From assembly GCF_014204515.1 (NCBI RefSeq), contig NZ_JACHLI010000022.1:62001-126000 (forward strand): a stretch of 64,000 nucleotides of DNA, read 5' to 3'. Of the stretch, positions 1 through 9,378 are shown one piece after another. The DNA is from Pseudomonas nitroreducens. Its GTDB lineage: Bacteria > Pseudomonadota > Gammaproteobacteria > Pseudomonadales > Pseudomonadaceae. The position numbers and the translations under genes were made by a program. Position 1 is the stretch's first letter. Each line of letters opens with the position of its first letter. Below the pieces are notes generated by a model that had not been told where the DNA came from, did no database searches, and saw nothing but the letters and a program-made list of their open reading frames with translations.

Positions 1-54
1 GAGGAGGCTGAGCGCCAGGGCGCCCGTGTGCAGCAGGATCTTTGTTGTTCTCAT
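1..54 (-). CDS. N-terminus of an exported protein, probably DUF1329 (partial)
   Basis: Eighteen codons run off the left edge, beginning MRTTKILLHTGALALSLL, which is the n-region and hydrophobic core of a signal peptide. The start is preceded by a GAGGACGA ribosome-site-like stretch. It lies directly downstream of the DUF1302 gene on the same strand, and in pseudomonads DUF1302 genes are normally followed by a DUF1329 gene encoding a periplasmic or outer-membrane lipid-handling protein. The family call rests only on that gene order, since the diagnostic part is outside the window. Confidence 0.5.
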   Translation of the reverse strand, partial: MRTTKILLHTGALALSLL

Positions 55-133
55 TCGTTTATCGTCCTCGTTGAGTCTTTGCCCACCGCGCTGTTCGCCT
101 TTGCGAAGCGATTCGCGGGTCTAGTCTGCTGCC

Positions 134-185
134 CCGCGCGGCCGGGTCACCCGGCCGCGCGGATGGCCCGCCGCAAGGGCGGGCC
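134..185 (-). other. Two tandem GC-rich hairpins between DUF1302 and its downstream gene
   Basis: Arms 134-146 and 150-162 form a perfect 13-bp stem with a 3-nt loop. Arms 165-172 and 178-185 form a perfect 8-bp stem with loop GCAA. No T-run follows on either strand, so these are not classical terminators. In an intercistronic gap they could stabilise the upstream mRNA 3' end and lower expression of the downstream gene. Confidence 0.6.
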
Positions 186-207
186 AGGTGCCGGTTGAAG
201 GGCCGGC

Positions 208-2130
208 TTAGAAGTTCACCCCGAAGCTCAGGCTGACGAAGTCACGGTCATCGACGGTGGAGTACTTGCCGTCGAAGAAGTTGGTGTAGGCCAGGCTGGC
301 GGTGTAGGTGTTCAGGTAGTCGGCGTCCACGCCCAGGCTGACCGCCTTGCGGCCTTCCTCGAAGTTGCCGCCGGGGCCGGGGGAGTAACCGTCCACGTCG
401 TGCTGCCAGGCCACGTTGGGCTTGAGGTTCACGCCGGCGAAGACGTCGTTGTAGTCCCAGATTGCACGGACGCGGTAACCCCAGGAGTCGGCGGTGGTGA
501 AGCCGTCGCTTTCGCATTTGCGCGACAGGTTGTTCTGCGGACCGGCACCCAGCGTCGAGGCGTTCAGCGCTTCGCAGGTCGGGCGACCATTGAGGCTGCC
601 ATTCAGCGGGCCGGGGCCGAACACGGGATCGCGGCCGTAGCGCGCGTCATTCTGGCTTTCCAGGCCACCGACGTGGGTCCAGCCCACCTCGCCCACCAGG
701 GTCAGACGCTCGGCGCCCATGACCTGGTCGAAGAAGTGGGTGAAGGTGGTCTGCAGCTGGGTGACTTCCTTGCGGCGATAGCCGTGCAGGTCTTCGCCGG
801 CGTTCCCGGTCAGGACCGAGGCGTTGTCGTAGATGTGATTGCCGCCGATGGCCACCGGGTCCAGGCCCGAATAGAGGATGTCGGTGGTGTTGAGCTGTAC
901 CGGCGCGTTCGGGCGGTAGCTGATCTCGCCGCTCCACGCGGTGCCGGTGGGCAGCGTGGTGGAGAAGCTCAGGCCGTACAGGCGGATATCTTCCGGGTAC
1001 TCGATGAAGTAGCTGGAGTTGCCGGCCATGGCGGCGGCGCCGGCCTGGGCAGCCAGGGTCGGGCTGATGCGGGCGATGTTGGTGATCAACTGGTTGATCT
1101 GCGCCACCTTGGAAGCATCGGCACCGCGGCCGCTGAAGATCGGCAGACGGCTGTGGTAGTTCATGTAGTAGCCGCCGAACTCGGTGTTGATCTCCTCGGC
1201 GAAGTAGCGCAGGGCGAAACCGTACTGGCCACTGTCGCGGGCGTCACGGTCCGGGCCACGCTTGACCACGATACCTTCGTTCCACGGCGAGGGGGTCAGG
1301 GCCAGGCTTGGGCCGAGCAGGCCGTTCAGGGTATTGATCGAAGCCTGGTTGTTGGTCAGCACCGCCAGGTTCTGGGTGCAACCGTCGGCCACCACGTCCG
1401 GCTGGGAGAAGAAGGTGCCGCAGTTGTCGACGGTGGTCTGGTCCCACTCCAGCTGGTAGAAGCCTTCGGCGGAGAGGTTCTGGGTGAGGTTCTGCGACAT
1501 GTAGAACATGTTCACCGGAACCAGGGCTTCCTTGATCTCGGAGCCCGGACGGCGGAAGGCGGTGACGTCGAACGGGTTGATCACGCTGATGCCGTTCTGG
1601 ATGAAGGTGCTCTCGCCCCAGTTCACCACCTGCTTGCCCAGGCGCACGGTGCCCGGCAGGTCGCCGATGTCGTAGTTGTGGTAGATGAAGGCGTCGAGCA
1701 GCTGCGCGCCGGAGGCCTTGGCGCCTTCCTTGCGGTTGTGGTCGGAGAGCGGCTTGAATTCGGTGTTCTCGTCCTTCTGCTCGAAGTCGTACCAGTACTT
1801 GCCGCGCAGGAACACGCCGGTGTCGCCGTACTTGAGCTCGAGGTCGTGGATACCCTTGAAGATCTTCGAGAAGGTCTTGCCGGCCTTGTAGTTCAGGTGG
1901 CCGTCGTCGGAGGTCTGCGACAGGCCCTTGCCGCCGTTGTTCACGCCGATGAGGTTGCTGTTCGGATTCTGCGTCGACCAGCTGGCCCCCACGGACAGCG
2001 TCGAGTCGAACGAACCTTCGATTTCCCCGATGTTGAAGCTGACGGCCGATGCCGGAGTCGCCAGCGTTGAAGCCAGACTGACTGCCAGCGGCAACCGCGC
2101 CAGGCGCCAGATATGTTGCATGGTTTTCAT
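208..2130 (-). CDS. DUF1302 family outer-membrane protein
   Basis: A protein of 640 aa with a signal peptide (residues 1-29, cleavage after TPASA), then a long sequence of alternating polar and aromatic strands ending in a terminal Phe (LSFGVNF), the usual C-terminal signature of an outer-membrane beta-barrel. Length and the GWTHV and YRVRAIW strands fit DUF1302 proteins. A GGAG ribosome site lies 8 nt before the ATG. DUF1302/DUF1329 pairs are found beside genes for catabolism of hydrophobic compounds. Here an acyl-CoA synthetase on the same strand lies 208 bp upstream, suggesting a role in uptake or surface handling of a lipid-like substrate. The substrate cannot be deduced. Confidence 0.85.
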   Translation of the reverse strand: MKTMQHIWRLARLPLAVSLASTLATPASAVSFNIGEIEGSFDSTLSVGASWSTQNPNSNLIGVNNGGKGLSQTSDDGHLNYKAGKTFSKIFKGIHDLELKYGDTGVFLRGKYWYDFEQKDENTEFKPLSDHNRKEGAKASGAQLLDAFIYHNYDIGDLPGTVRLGKQVVNWGESTFIQNGISVINPFDVTAFRRPGSEIKEALVPVNMFYMSQNLTQNLSAEGFYQLEWDQTTVDNCGTFFSQPDVVADGCTQNLAVLTNNQASINTLNGLLGPSLALTPSPWNEGIVVKRGPDRDARDSGQYGFALRYFAEEINTEFGGYYMNYHSRLPIFSGRGADASKVAQINQLITNIARISPTLAAQAGAAAMAGNSSYFIEYPEDIRLYGLSFSTTLPTGTAWSGEISYRPNAPVQLNTTDILYSGLDPVAIGGNHIYDNASVLTGNAGEDLHGYRRKEVTQLQTTFTHFFDQVMGAERLTLVGEVGWTHVGGLESQNDARYGRDPVFGPGPLNGSLNGRPTCEALNASTLGAGPQNNLSRKCESDGFTTADSWGYRVRAIWDYNDVFAGVNLKPNVAWQHDVDGYSPGPGGNFEEGRKAVSLGVDADYLNTYTASLAYTNFFDGKYSTVDDRDFVSLSFGVNF

Positions 2131-2282
2131 CGACGCTACTCCATGTGTTTTTTGTTATGAGTAGCGGCGACTATAGCCAGCGTCCTACCGTGCTTGATCG
2201 CTCGAAAGTGTGATTTGTCTTACAAAGGCCCTGACTAGACGCTTGCGCAGTCGCCGAGGCGGCGCAGTCACTGGGCTGCGCC

Positions 2283-2304
2283 GTGCCAAGCGCTTGCTTG
2301 GCAC
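2283..2304. other. Perfect 9-bp hairpin between acyl-CoA synthetase and DUF1302 genes
   Basis: GTGCCAAGC (2283-2291) pairs with GCTTGGCAC (2296-2304) around a 4-nt loop. It sits 35 bp beyond the stop of the acyl-CoA synthetase gene. No T-tract follows on the minus strand, so it is at best a weak terminator or an mRNA-stabilising element. Confidence 0.4.
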
Positions 2305-2338
2305 GAACGCCCGAAAACCGTGACTTGCCGGTCGTCGG

Positions 2339-4021
2339 TCACACCGTGGAGAGGAAGGCGCTGCCGGCCTCCTGCCATTGGGCGATGTCTACCCGGATAC
2401 GCTTCTTGTCGAGCTTGCCGACGCTGGTCTTGGGAACTTCAGTAACAACGGCGATCTGCGAGGGAATCGCCCACTTGTTGATGTTGCCCTGCTCGACGAA
2501 AGGCTTGAGGTGCTCGCGCAGGCCCTTGGCGTCCAGCGCCAGGCCCTCGCGCAGCACCAGCAGGGCGAACGGGCGCTCGCCCCACTGCGGATCGGGTACG
2601 CCGACCACCGCCACTTCGCGCACCGCCGGGTGGCGGCTGATGAGGTCTTCCAGCTCCAGCGAGGACAACCATTCGCCGCCGGTCTTGATCACGTCCTTGA
2701 TGCGGTCGCGGATGTCGATGAAGCCCATGCCGTCCAGGGTCGCCACGTCGCCGGTGTGCATCCAGCCGCCCTGCCACAGCTCCTCGCCCTTCTGCGGTTC
2801 GCGGAAATACCCCTGGGTCAGCCAGGGCGCGCGCAGCACCAGTTCGCCCTGGGACTCGCCGTCGGCCGGCAGCAGCTCGCCGTGCTCGTCCATGATCGCC
2901 GCCTCGACCATCGCCACCGGCACGCCGGCCTTGATGCGGTAGGTGGTGCGCTCGTCCTCGCTGCCGGCAAGCAGCTCCTGGTTGAGGTAGCCGCAGGAGA
3001 TCAGCGGGCAGGTTTCCGACATGCCGTAGGCGGCGGTGAGCTGGATACCCCGCGCCTTGGCCGCGTCATACAGCGCACGGTTCAGCGCGCTGCCGCCGAT
3101 GATGATCTTCAGCCCGCCGAAGTCATGGTCCTTGGCGCTGGCGGTGTTGAGCATCATCTGCAGGATGGTCGGCACGCAGTGGGAGAAGGTCACCTTCTCC
3201 TCGCGGATCAGCTTGCACAGCAGCTCCGGCTCGTAACGGCCCGGATACACCTGCTTGACCCCCAGCATGGTCGCCACGTAGGGCACGCCCCAGGCGTGGA
3301 CGTGGAACATCGGGGTGATCGGCATGTAGACATCGTCGGTGCCCATCAGGCGGATGCTGTCCAGGCTGCCGATGGTCGCGGCCATGGCCAGGGTATGCAG
3401 CACCAGCTGGCGGTGGGTGAAGTACACACCCTTGGGGTTACCGGTGGTACCGGTGGTGTAGAAGGTGGTCGCCACCGAGTTCTCGTCGAAGTCGGGGAAG
3501 GCGTAGCGCGGGCTGGCGGCGGCCAGCAGGGTCTCGTACTCGCCCACGCAGTCGGGCAGTGTGCTGCTCTTGTCGGCGCCGTCGGTGATCAGCAGGGTCT
3601 TCTGCACCGTGGTCAATTGCCCGGCGATGCCCTGGTAGAGCGCGGCGAACTCGCTGTTGACCAGCACGAAGCGGTCGTCGGCGTGGTTCATGGTGTAGAG
3701 GATCTGCTCGGGCGAGAGGCGGATATTGATGGTGTGCAGCACCGCGCCGATCATCGGGATGGCGAACATGCACTCCAGGTAGCGGTGGCTGTCCCAGTCC
3801 ATCACCGCCACGGTGTCACCGGCCTGCACGCCGGCCTCGGTGAGCACGTTGGCCAGCCGCGCAACGCGCTCGTTGAAGGTGGCATAGCTGTAACGCACGG
3901 TGTCGCGGTAGACGATCTCCCTGCCCTTTTCGTAACGGCTGCCCGACAGCAGCAGGCTCTTGATCAACAGCGGGTACTGGTAGGCGTTCTGTGCAGCAGG
4001 GATGACACGGGTTTTCAGCAT
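2339..4021 (-). CDS. Fatty-acid--CoA ligase (AlkK-like, AMP-forming)
   Basis: ANL-superfamily enzyme of 560 aa that activates a carboxylic acid to its acyl-CoA through an acyl-adenylate. The P-loop motif YTTGTTGNPKG is at residues 188-198. YGMSET (adenine/acyl pocket), WMHTGD, the hinge region DIRDRIKDVIKTGGEW and the catalytic C-terminal lysine K536 (TSVGK) all follow in the correct order, so it should be active. N-terminal features and length resemble medium-chain acyl-CoA synthetases of the AlkK type. With the divergent thiolase it would feed beta-oxidation. Substrate chain length is inferred from family resemblance only. Confidence 0.88.
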   Translation of the reverse strand: MLKTRVIPAAQNAYQYPLLIKSLLLSGSRYEKGREIVYRDTVRYSYATFNERVARLANVLTEAGVQAGDTVAVMDWDSHRYLECMFAIPMIGAVLHTINIRLSPEQILYTMNHADDRFVLVNSEFAALYQGIAGQLTTVQKTLLITDGADKSSTLPDCVGEYETLLAAASPRYAFPDFDENSVATTFYTTGTTGNPKGVYFTHRQLVLHTLAMAATIGSLDSIRLMGTDDVYMPITPMFHVHAWGVPYVATMLGVKQVYPGRYEPELLCKLIREEKVTFSHCVPTILQMMLNTASAKDHDFGGLKIIIGGSALNRALYDAAKARGIQLTAAYGMSETCPLISCGYLNQELLAGSEDERTTYRIKAGVPVAMVEAAIMDEHGELLPADGESQGELVLRAPWLTQGYFREPQKGEELWQGGWMHTGDVATLDGMGFIDIRDRIKDVIKTGGEWLSSLELEDLISRHPAVREVAVVGVPDPQWGERPFALLVLREGLALDAKGLREHLKPFVEQGNINKWAIPSQIAVVTEVPKTSVGKLDKKRIRVDIAQWQEAGSAFLSTV

Positions 4022-4231
4022 GGCGGGCGCACTCTCGAGGCTGGATTCGCGGTAGGTCTTATGAGCATGAGACCGACTCTAGAGCGCCGTGTGTGTCCAT
4101 TCATCAGTCAAAAGAGTGATTTGCCGATGACTCTTTGGCGACATCCAGTCACGCGGTAGAATCCTGACGCCCGGTCGTTCATGACCGGGACCCCGATAGC
4201 GCATCACAACAAGAGCGAAGAGGTTTTTTTC

Positions 4232-5407
4232 ATGTCCGAGATCGTCATCGTCAGCGGCGCCCGTACTCCCATGGGCGGCTTCCAGGGCAGCCTGTCCGGC
4301 GTTTCCGCCGTCGACCTGGGCGCCATCGCCATCCGCGAAGCGGTTTCCCGTGCCGGCATCCAGCCCGAGGACGTGCAGGAAGTGATCATGGGCAACGTGC
4401 TGCCCGCCGGCCTGAAGCAAGGCCCGGCCCGCCAGGCGGCGCTGAACGCCGGCCTGCCCGCCGCCACCGGCTGCACCACCATCAACAAGCTCTGCGGCTC
4501 GGGCATGAAGGCTGTGATGCTGGCCCACGATCTGCTCAAGGCAGGCAGCAACAGCGTGATGGTCGCTGGCGGCATGGAAAGCATGTCCAACGCCCCCTAC
4601 GTCATCGAGAAGGCCCGCACCGGCCTGCGCATGGGCCACGGCGAGATCAAGGACCACATGTTCCTCGACGGCCTGGAAGACGCCCGCAGCGGCCGCCTGA
4701 TGGGCTCCTTCGCCCAGGAAACCGCCGATAAGTACAACGTCACCCGCGAAGAGATGGACGCCTACGCCATCGAGTCGCTGCAGCGTGCCCAGGCCGCCAT
4801 CAAGGACGGCTCGCTGGCTGCGGAAATCGTCCCGGTCACCGTCACCACCCGCAAGGGCGAGACCGTGGTGAAGGACGATGAACAGCCGCTGACCGCCAAC
4901 CTGGACAAGATCCCCGGCCTGCGCCCGGCGTTCCGCAAGGACGGCACCATCACCGCCGCCAACGCCAGTTCCATCTCCGACGGCGCCTCCGCGCTGGTCC
5001 TGATGACCGCTGAAGAAGCCGCGCGCCGTGGCCTCAAGCCGCTGGCGAAGATCGTCGCCCACGCCACCCAGAGCCAGGACCCGGCCGAGTTCACCCTGGC
5101 TCCGATCGGCGCCATGACCAACCTGTTCAAGAAGGCTGGCTGGAGCAAGGACGACGTCGACCTGTTCGAGATCAACGAAGCCTTCGCCATGGTCACCATG
5201 CTGGCCATGCGCGAACACGGCCTGGACCACGCCAAGGTCAACGTCTACGGCGGCGCCTGCGCCCAGGGCCACCCGGTCGGCTCCACCGGCTCGCGGATCA
5301 TCGTCACCCTGATCAACGCCCTGCAGAAGAAAGGCGGCAAGCGCGGCGTGGCCTCGCTGTGCATCGGCGGCGGCGAAGCCACCGCGGTGGCCATCGAGCT
5401 GGTCTGA
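4232..5407 (+). CDS. Acetyl-CoA C-acyltransferase (thiolase II type)
   Basis: Degradative/biosynthetic thiolase of 391 aa. The acyl-carrying Cys is C88 in NKLCGSGMKAV. The C-terminal part has GACAQGHPVGSTGSR with the catalytic His, and LCIGGGEA with the second catalytic Cys. The start at 4232 (MSEIVIVSGARTP) is chosen because thiolases begin here; an in-frame upstream ATG at 4181 would add 17 non-homologous residues. The gene is divergent from the acyl-CoA synthetase, with about 210 bp between the starts, and the two could share a regulatory region. Whether it acts in acetoacetyl-CoA synthesis or cleavage cannot be read from sequence. Confidence 0.9.
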   Translation: MSEIVIVSGARTPMGGFQGSLSGVSAVDLGAIAIREAVSRAGIQPEDVQEVIMGNVLPAGLKQGPARQAALNAGLPAATGCTTINKLCGSGMKAVMLAHDLLKAGSNSVMVAGGMESMSNAPYVIEKARTGLRMGHGEIKDHMFLDGLEDARSGRLMGSFAQETADKYNVTREEMDAYAIESLQRAQAAIKDGSLAAEIVPVTVTTRKGETVVKDDEQPLTANLDKIPGLRPAFRKDGTITAANASSISDGASALVLMTAEEAARRGLKPLAKIVAHATQSQDPAEFTLAPIGAMTNLFKKAGWSKDDVDLFEINEAFAMVTMLAMREHGLDHAKVNVYGGACAQGHPVGSTGSRIIVTLINALQKKGGKRGVASLCIGGGEATAVAIELV

Positions 5408-5428
5408 GGCTCGATCAGGCCGGCAAGA

Positions 5429-5454
5429 GGGGCGCATCCAGCGCCCCTTTTTTT
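5429..5454 (+). terminator. Rho-independent terminator after thiolase
   Basis: GGGGCGC (5429-5435) and GCGCCCC (5441-5447) form a perfect 7-bp stem with a 5-nt loop, followed by seven T residues. Confidence 0.92.
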
Positions 5455-5586
5455 ATCCGGCGAACAGATGTCAGTAGCGGCCTACAAAGCAAAGTGATCC
5501 ATCCGACCAGGTCGTCGGACGCACCATAATCCAGCGCCAGCAGTATCGTTTCACCATGGGCCTCCCACATCACGGAGACATTGCCC

Positions 5587-6306
5587 ATGAGCCAAGACAA
5601 CCGAGATCGTGAACCCTCCCGCCGCCGCCTGCTCAAGGGCGGCCTGACGCTGATCCCCGCCCTCTCCCTGCTCGGCACCAGCGACCTGCTGCAGGCCGCC
5701 GCGAACCCTGCCCCACCCGCAGGCCCGGCCGACGCGCCGGTGTACTTCAACGCCGAGGAATGGCTGTTCCTGCTGGCCGCCTGCGACCGCCTGATCCCCA
5801 GCGACGCCCTCGGCCCAGGCGCGGTGGCCGAGGGCGTGCCGCACTTCATCGACCGGCAGATGGACAACCACTATGGCCACGGCGGACTCTGGTACATGCG
5901 CGGGCCCTTCCTTGACGGCCCGCCCGAACTGGGCCCGCAGAGCCCGCTGACGCCCCGCGAGCTATACCGCGTCGGCATCGCGGCGGTGAACGCGCACTGT
6001 CGCCGCGAGTTTGCCGGCCAGCGCTTCGACGAACTCGACGATGCCCGTCAGGAGCAAGTGCTCGAAGCCCTGGAGAAGGATCGCCTGGTGCTCGAAGGCT
6101 GCCCCGCCCGGCTGTTCTTCCAGCAACTGCTGGGCAACACCCGCGAGGGCTGGTTGAGCGACCCACTCCACGGCGGCAACCGCAGCATGGCCTCGTGGAA
6201 ACTGATCGGCTTCCCCGGTGCCCGTGCCGACTACGCCGACTGGGCCGATCGTCCCGGCATCGCCTATCCCCAGGGGCCGGTGGACATCGCCGGACGCAGG
6301 AGCTGA
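5587..6306 (+). CDS. Gluconate 2-dehydrogenase subunit 3 family protein (Tat-exported)
   Basis: Small subunit of a membrane-bound FAD-dependent sugar-acid dehydrogenase, 239 aa. A twin-arginine signal SRRRLLKG at residues 11-18 is followed by a hydrophobic stretch, so it should carry the folded complex across the inner membrane. The start ATG at 5587 is 8 nt after GGAGA; a TTG two codons upstream is less well placed. The body contains LLAACDRLIPSD, typical of the family. It opens a three-gene operon with the catalytic and cytochrome subunits, 3 nt ahead of the next gene. Confidence 0.9.
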   Translation: MSQDNRDREPSRRRLLKGGLTLIPALSLLGTSDLLQAAANPAPPAGPADAPVYFNAEEWLFLLAACDRLIPSDALGPGAVAEGVPHFIDRQMDNHYGHGGLWYMRGPFLDGPPELGPQSPLTPRELYRVGIAAVNAHCRREFAGQRFDELDDARQEQVLEALEKDRLVLEGCPARLFFQQLLGNTREGWLSDPLHGGNRSMASWKLIGFPGARADYADWADRPGIAYPQGPVDIAGRRS

Positions 6307-6309
6307 GCC

Positions 6310-8082
6310 ATGAGCGACCTGAAGATGCCGTCCGTCGATGTCGTGGTGATCGGCCTGGGCTGGACCGGCTCGATCATGGCCAAGGAACTCTCCGACGCCG
6401 GTTTGCATGTCGTGGCACTGGAGCGCGGCGAGAATCGCGACACCTATCCGGATTTCGCCTACCCACGCATAGCCGACGAGCTGACCTACGCCGTGCGTTA
6501 CCAGCTGTTCCAGAACCTCGCCCGGGAAACCGTCACCCTGCGCCACAATACCGCCGGTACCGCCGTGCCCTATCGCCGCCTGGGCGCCTTCCTGCCCGGC
6601 GACGGCGTCGGCGGTGCCGGCGTGCACTGGAACGGCCAGCACTGGCGCATGCAGCCCTATGACCTGCAGCTGCGCAGCAACACCCTGGAGCGCCACGGCG
6701 CCGCCGCCATGGCCGAGGACATGACGATCCGCGACTGGGGCGTCACCTACGCCGAGCTGGAGCCTTACTTCGATCGCTTCGAGAAGGTCTGCGGCACCGC
6801 CGGTCAGGCCGGCAACCTGCGCGGCGAACTGATCGCCGGCGGCAATCCGTTCGAGGCGCCGCGGCAGAATGCCTACCCCACTGCGCCGATGAGGCCGTTG
6901 TACGCCGGCCAGTTGTTCTCCCAGGCCAGCCGCGAACTGGGCCTGCACGCCTTTCCCTGCCCCGCCGCCAACTGCACCGAGCCCTATACCAACCCCTACG
7001 GCGCGCAACTGGGCCCCTGCAACTACTGCGGGTTCTGCGAGCGCTTCGGCTGCTTCAACTACGCCAAGGCCTCGCCGCAGTCGACCATCCTGCCGCTGCT
7101 GCGCCAGGCCGCAAACTTCGAGCTGCGTCCGCGCTCGCAGGTGGTGCGGATCAACACCGACTCCAGCGGCCGCCGCGCCACCGGGGTGACTTACATCGAT
7201 CACCGGGGCCGCTCAGTCGAGCAGCCGGCGGACCTGGTGATCCTCAGCGCCTTTCAGCTGCACAACGTACGTCTGCTATTGCTCTCGAAGATCGGCCAAC
7301 CCTATGACCCGCGCAGCGGCGAAGGCACGGTGGGGCGCAACTACGCCTACCAGATGAACGCCGGCATCAGCCTGTTCTTCGACCAGGACCGCCACTTCAA
7401 TCCCTTCGTCGGCGCCGGCGCCGCCTTCACCTGCCTGGACGACTACAACAACGCGGCGTTCTTCAGCCAGGACAATGGCTTCATCGGCGGCGCCTACCTG
7501 TCCTCATCGGTCAGCGGCGGCCGACCGATCCAGCAGACCAGCCTGCCGCATACCGCGCCCACCTGGGGCAGCGGCTGGAAGCAGGCGATGCGCGATCACT
7601 ACGGCCACAGCATGAATCTGCACGCCGAAGGCTCGAACATGGCCTATCGCGACTGCTATCTGGACCTCGACCCGACCTACACCGACCAGCACGGCCTGCC
7701 GCTGCTGCGCATGACCTTCGACTGGAAGCGCAACGACGTGCTGCAGGCGCAGTTCATGCTGGCCCGGCTGCGCGAGATCGCCCGCGTGCTCGGCCCGCGC
7801 CACAGCGTCGAGAGCGGCCCCGAGGCGCATTTCGACGCCACCCACTACCAGAGCACCCACACCACCGGCGGCGCGATCATGGGCGAGGACCCCAGGCAGA
7901 CCGTGGTCAACAAGTACCTGCAGAGCTGGGATGTACCGAACCTGTTCGTCCTCGGCGCCAGCGCCTTCCCGCAGAACATGGCCTACAACCCCACCGGCAT
8001 CGTCGGCGCGCTGGCCTATTGGGCGGCGCAGGCAATCCGCACGCAGTACCTGAAGAATCCCGGCCCGCTGGTGGCCGCCTGA
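6310..8082 (+). CDS. GMC-family FAD dehydrogenase, gluconate 2-dehydrogenase catalytic subunit
   Basis: Flavoprotein of 590 aa expected to oxidise gluconate or a related polyol/sugar acid in the periplasm. The FAD-binding GLGWTG is at residues 15-20, GGAGVHWNG at about 101-109, and the GMC C-terminal block NPTGIVGALAYW is near residue 570. It has no export signal, so it probably rides with the Tat-bearing small subunit. A cluster C237-x2-C240-x2-C243-x4-C248 resembles the iron-sulfur ligands reported in bacterial FAD-glucose dehydrogenases. The next gene is a triple-haem cytochrome c, completing the usual three-subunit arrangement. The exact substrate (gluconate, 2-ketogluconate, sorbitol) is not decided by sequence. 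Confidence 0.88.
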   Translation: MSDLKMPSVDVVVIGLGWTGSIMAKELSDAGLHVVALERGENRDTYPDFAYPRIADELTYAVRYQLFQNLARETVTLRHNTAGTAVPYRRLGAFLPGDGVGGAGVHWNGQHWRMQPYDLQLRSNTLERHGAAAMAEDMTIRDWGVTYAELEPYFDRFEKVCGTAGQAGNLRGELIAGGNPFEAPRQNAYPTAPMRPLYAGQLFSQASRELGLHAFPCPAANCTEPYTNPYGAQLGPCNYCGFCERFGCFNYAKASPQSTILPLLRQAANFELRPRSQVVRINTDSSGRRATGVTYIDHRGRSVEQPADLVILSAFQLHNVRLLLLSKIGQPYDPRSGEGTVGRNYAYQMNAGISLFFDQDRHFNPFVGAGAAFTCLDDYNNAAFFSQDNGFIGGAYLSSSVSGGRPIQQTSLPHTAPTWGSGWKQAMRDHYGHSMNLHAEGSNMAYRDCYLDLDPTYTDQHGLPLLRMTFDWKRNDVLQAQFMLARLREIARVLGPRHSVESGPEAHFDATHYQSTHTTGGAIMGEDPRQTVVNKYLQSWDVPNLFVLGASAFPQNMAYNPTGIVGALAYWAAQAIRTQYLKNPGPLVAA

Positions 8083-8094
8083 GGAGATGCGCTC

Positions 8095-9342
8095 ATGAAA
8101 CTCATCCTTCTGCCACTGGCGCTGTCTCTGTGCATCGGCCTCGCCCAGGCCGCCGACCTGGCGCAGCAGGCCAGCCTGGAACGCGGTCGTTACCTCGCCC
8201 TGCTGGGGGACTGCGCGGCCTGCCATACCCTCGATGCCCGACGACCGTTCGCCGGCGGCGTGGCCCTGCAGTCGCCCCTGGGACCGATCTACGCCAGCAA
8301 CATCACCCCCGACACACGCAACGGCATTGGCAGCTACAGCCTCGCCCAGTTCGACAACGCCATGCGTCACGGGATAGCCGCCGACGGCCGCCAGCTCTAT
8401 CCGGCGATGCCCTATCCGTCCTTTGCCCGCCTGACTGACCAGGATGTCGGCGATCTCTATACCTATTTCCTCCACGGTGTTGCCGCCGACCCCAGCGAGA
8501 ATCGCCCGCCGGACATCGTCTGGCCGCTGTCCATGCGCTGGCCGCTGAGCTGGTGGAACAGCCTGTTCGCCGGCGCCCAGGCGTACCAGGCGGATACCGG
8601 CAAGAGCGCCCAATGGAATCGCGGTGCCTACCTGGTGCAGGGTCTGGGTCACTGCGGCAGCTGCCATACGCCACGCGGACTGGCCTTCCAGGAAAAGGCC
8701 CTGGACCAGAGCGACGGCGACTACCTAAGCGGCGGCCAGTTGGCCGGCTGGTACGCCGCGGCGCTCACCGGCAATGCCGGCGACGCCCTGCGCGGCTGGA
8801 CCGAGGCGGACCTGGTGGAATTCCTGCGCAACGGGCGCAACGTCCACACCGCCGCCTTCGGCCCGATGGCGGAGGCCGTGGCGCACAGTACGCAGTACTT
8901 CAATGACGAAGACCTTGAGGCCGTGGCGGTCTACCTGCGCTCGCTGGCGCCAGCGACGCCGGCTGCCCCACCGGGAGCGGACCGCACCAGCGCCACGCTG
9001 GCCCAGGGAGCCCCGCGCAGCCCTGGCGAGCAGCTTTACCTGGACAATTGTTCCGCCTGCCATCGCAGCGATGGCCAGGGCTACGCGCGCACCTTCCCAC
9101 GCCTGGCGGGCAATTCGGCGGTCACCGGGCAGAGCGCCGACTCGCTGATCCGCATCATCCTCCAGGGTGGCCAGGTACCGGTGACCCGCGGCGCCCCCAG
9201 CGGCCTGCGCATGCCGGACTTCGGCTGGCGGCTGGATGATCGCCAGGTGGCCGAACTGAGCAGTTTCCTGCGCTCGGCCTGGGGCTACCAGGGCACGCCG
9301 GTACAGCCCGAGGACGTGGCGCGGCTGCGCGCGCTGAACTGA
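8095..9342 (+). CDS. Triple-haem cytochrome c subunit of gluconate-type dehydrogenase
   Basis: Cytochrome of 415 aa with a signal peptide (residues 1-20) and three CxxCH haem-c sites: C40-AAC-H44, C187-GSC-H191 and C319-SAC-H323. This is the standard electron-transfer subunit that takes electrons from the FAD subunit to ubiquinone. It begins 12 nt after the catalytic gene and closes the operon. The length matches known gluconate and alcohol dehydrogenase cytochrome subunits. No long C-terminal membrane helix is obvious, though membrane attachment through a C-terminal amphipathic region is usual for the family. Confidence 0.92.
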   Translation: MKLILLPLALSLCIGLAQAADLAQQASLERGRYLALLGDCAACHTLDARRPFAGGVALQSPLGPIYASNITPDTRNGIGSYSLAQFDNAMRHGIAADGRQLYPAMPYPSFARLTDQDVGDLYTYFLHGVAADPSENRPPDIVWPLSMRWPLSWWNSLFAGAQAYQADTGKSAQWNRGAYLVQGLGHCGSCHTPRGLAFQEKALDQSDGDYLSGGQLAGWYAAALTGNAGDALRGWTEADLVEFLRNGRNVHTAAFGPMAEAVAHSTQYFNDEDLEAVAVYLRSLAPATPAAPPGADRTSATLAQGAPRSPGEQLYLDNCSACHRSDGQGYARTFPRLAGNSAVTGQSADSLIRIILQGGQVPVTRGAPSGLRMPDFGWRLDDRQVAELSSFLRSAWGYQGTPVQPEDVARLRALN

Positions 9343-9378
9343 CACCCACGCGGCGGGGCGGCAGGCGCTGCGCCGCGT

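Noticed and set aside
400..2070. 556-aa open frame opposite the DUF1302 gene
   Set aside because: Antisense shadow of a high-GC coding region; biased composition (Val, Ala, Gly, Gln, His), no domain and no ribosome site, while the minus frame has a signal peptide and beta-barrel features.
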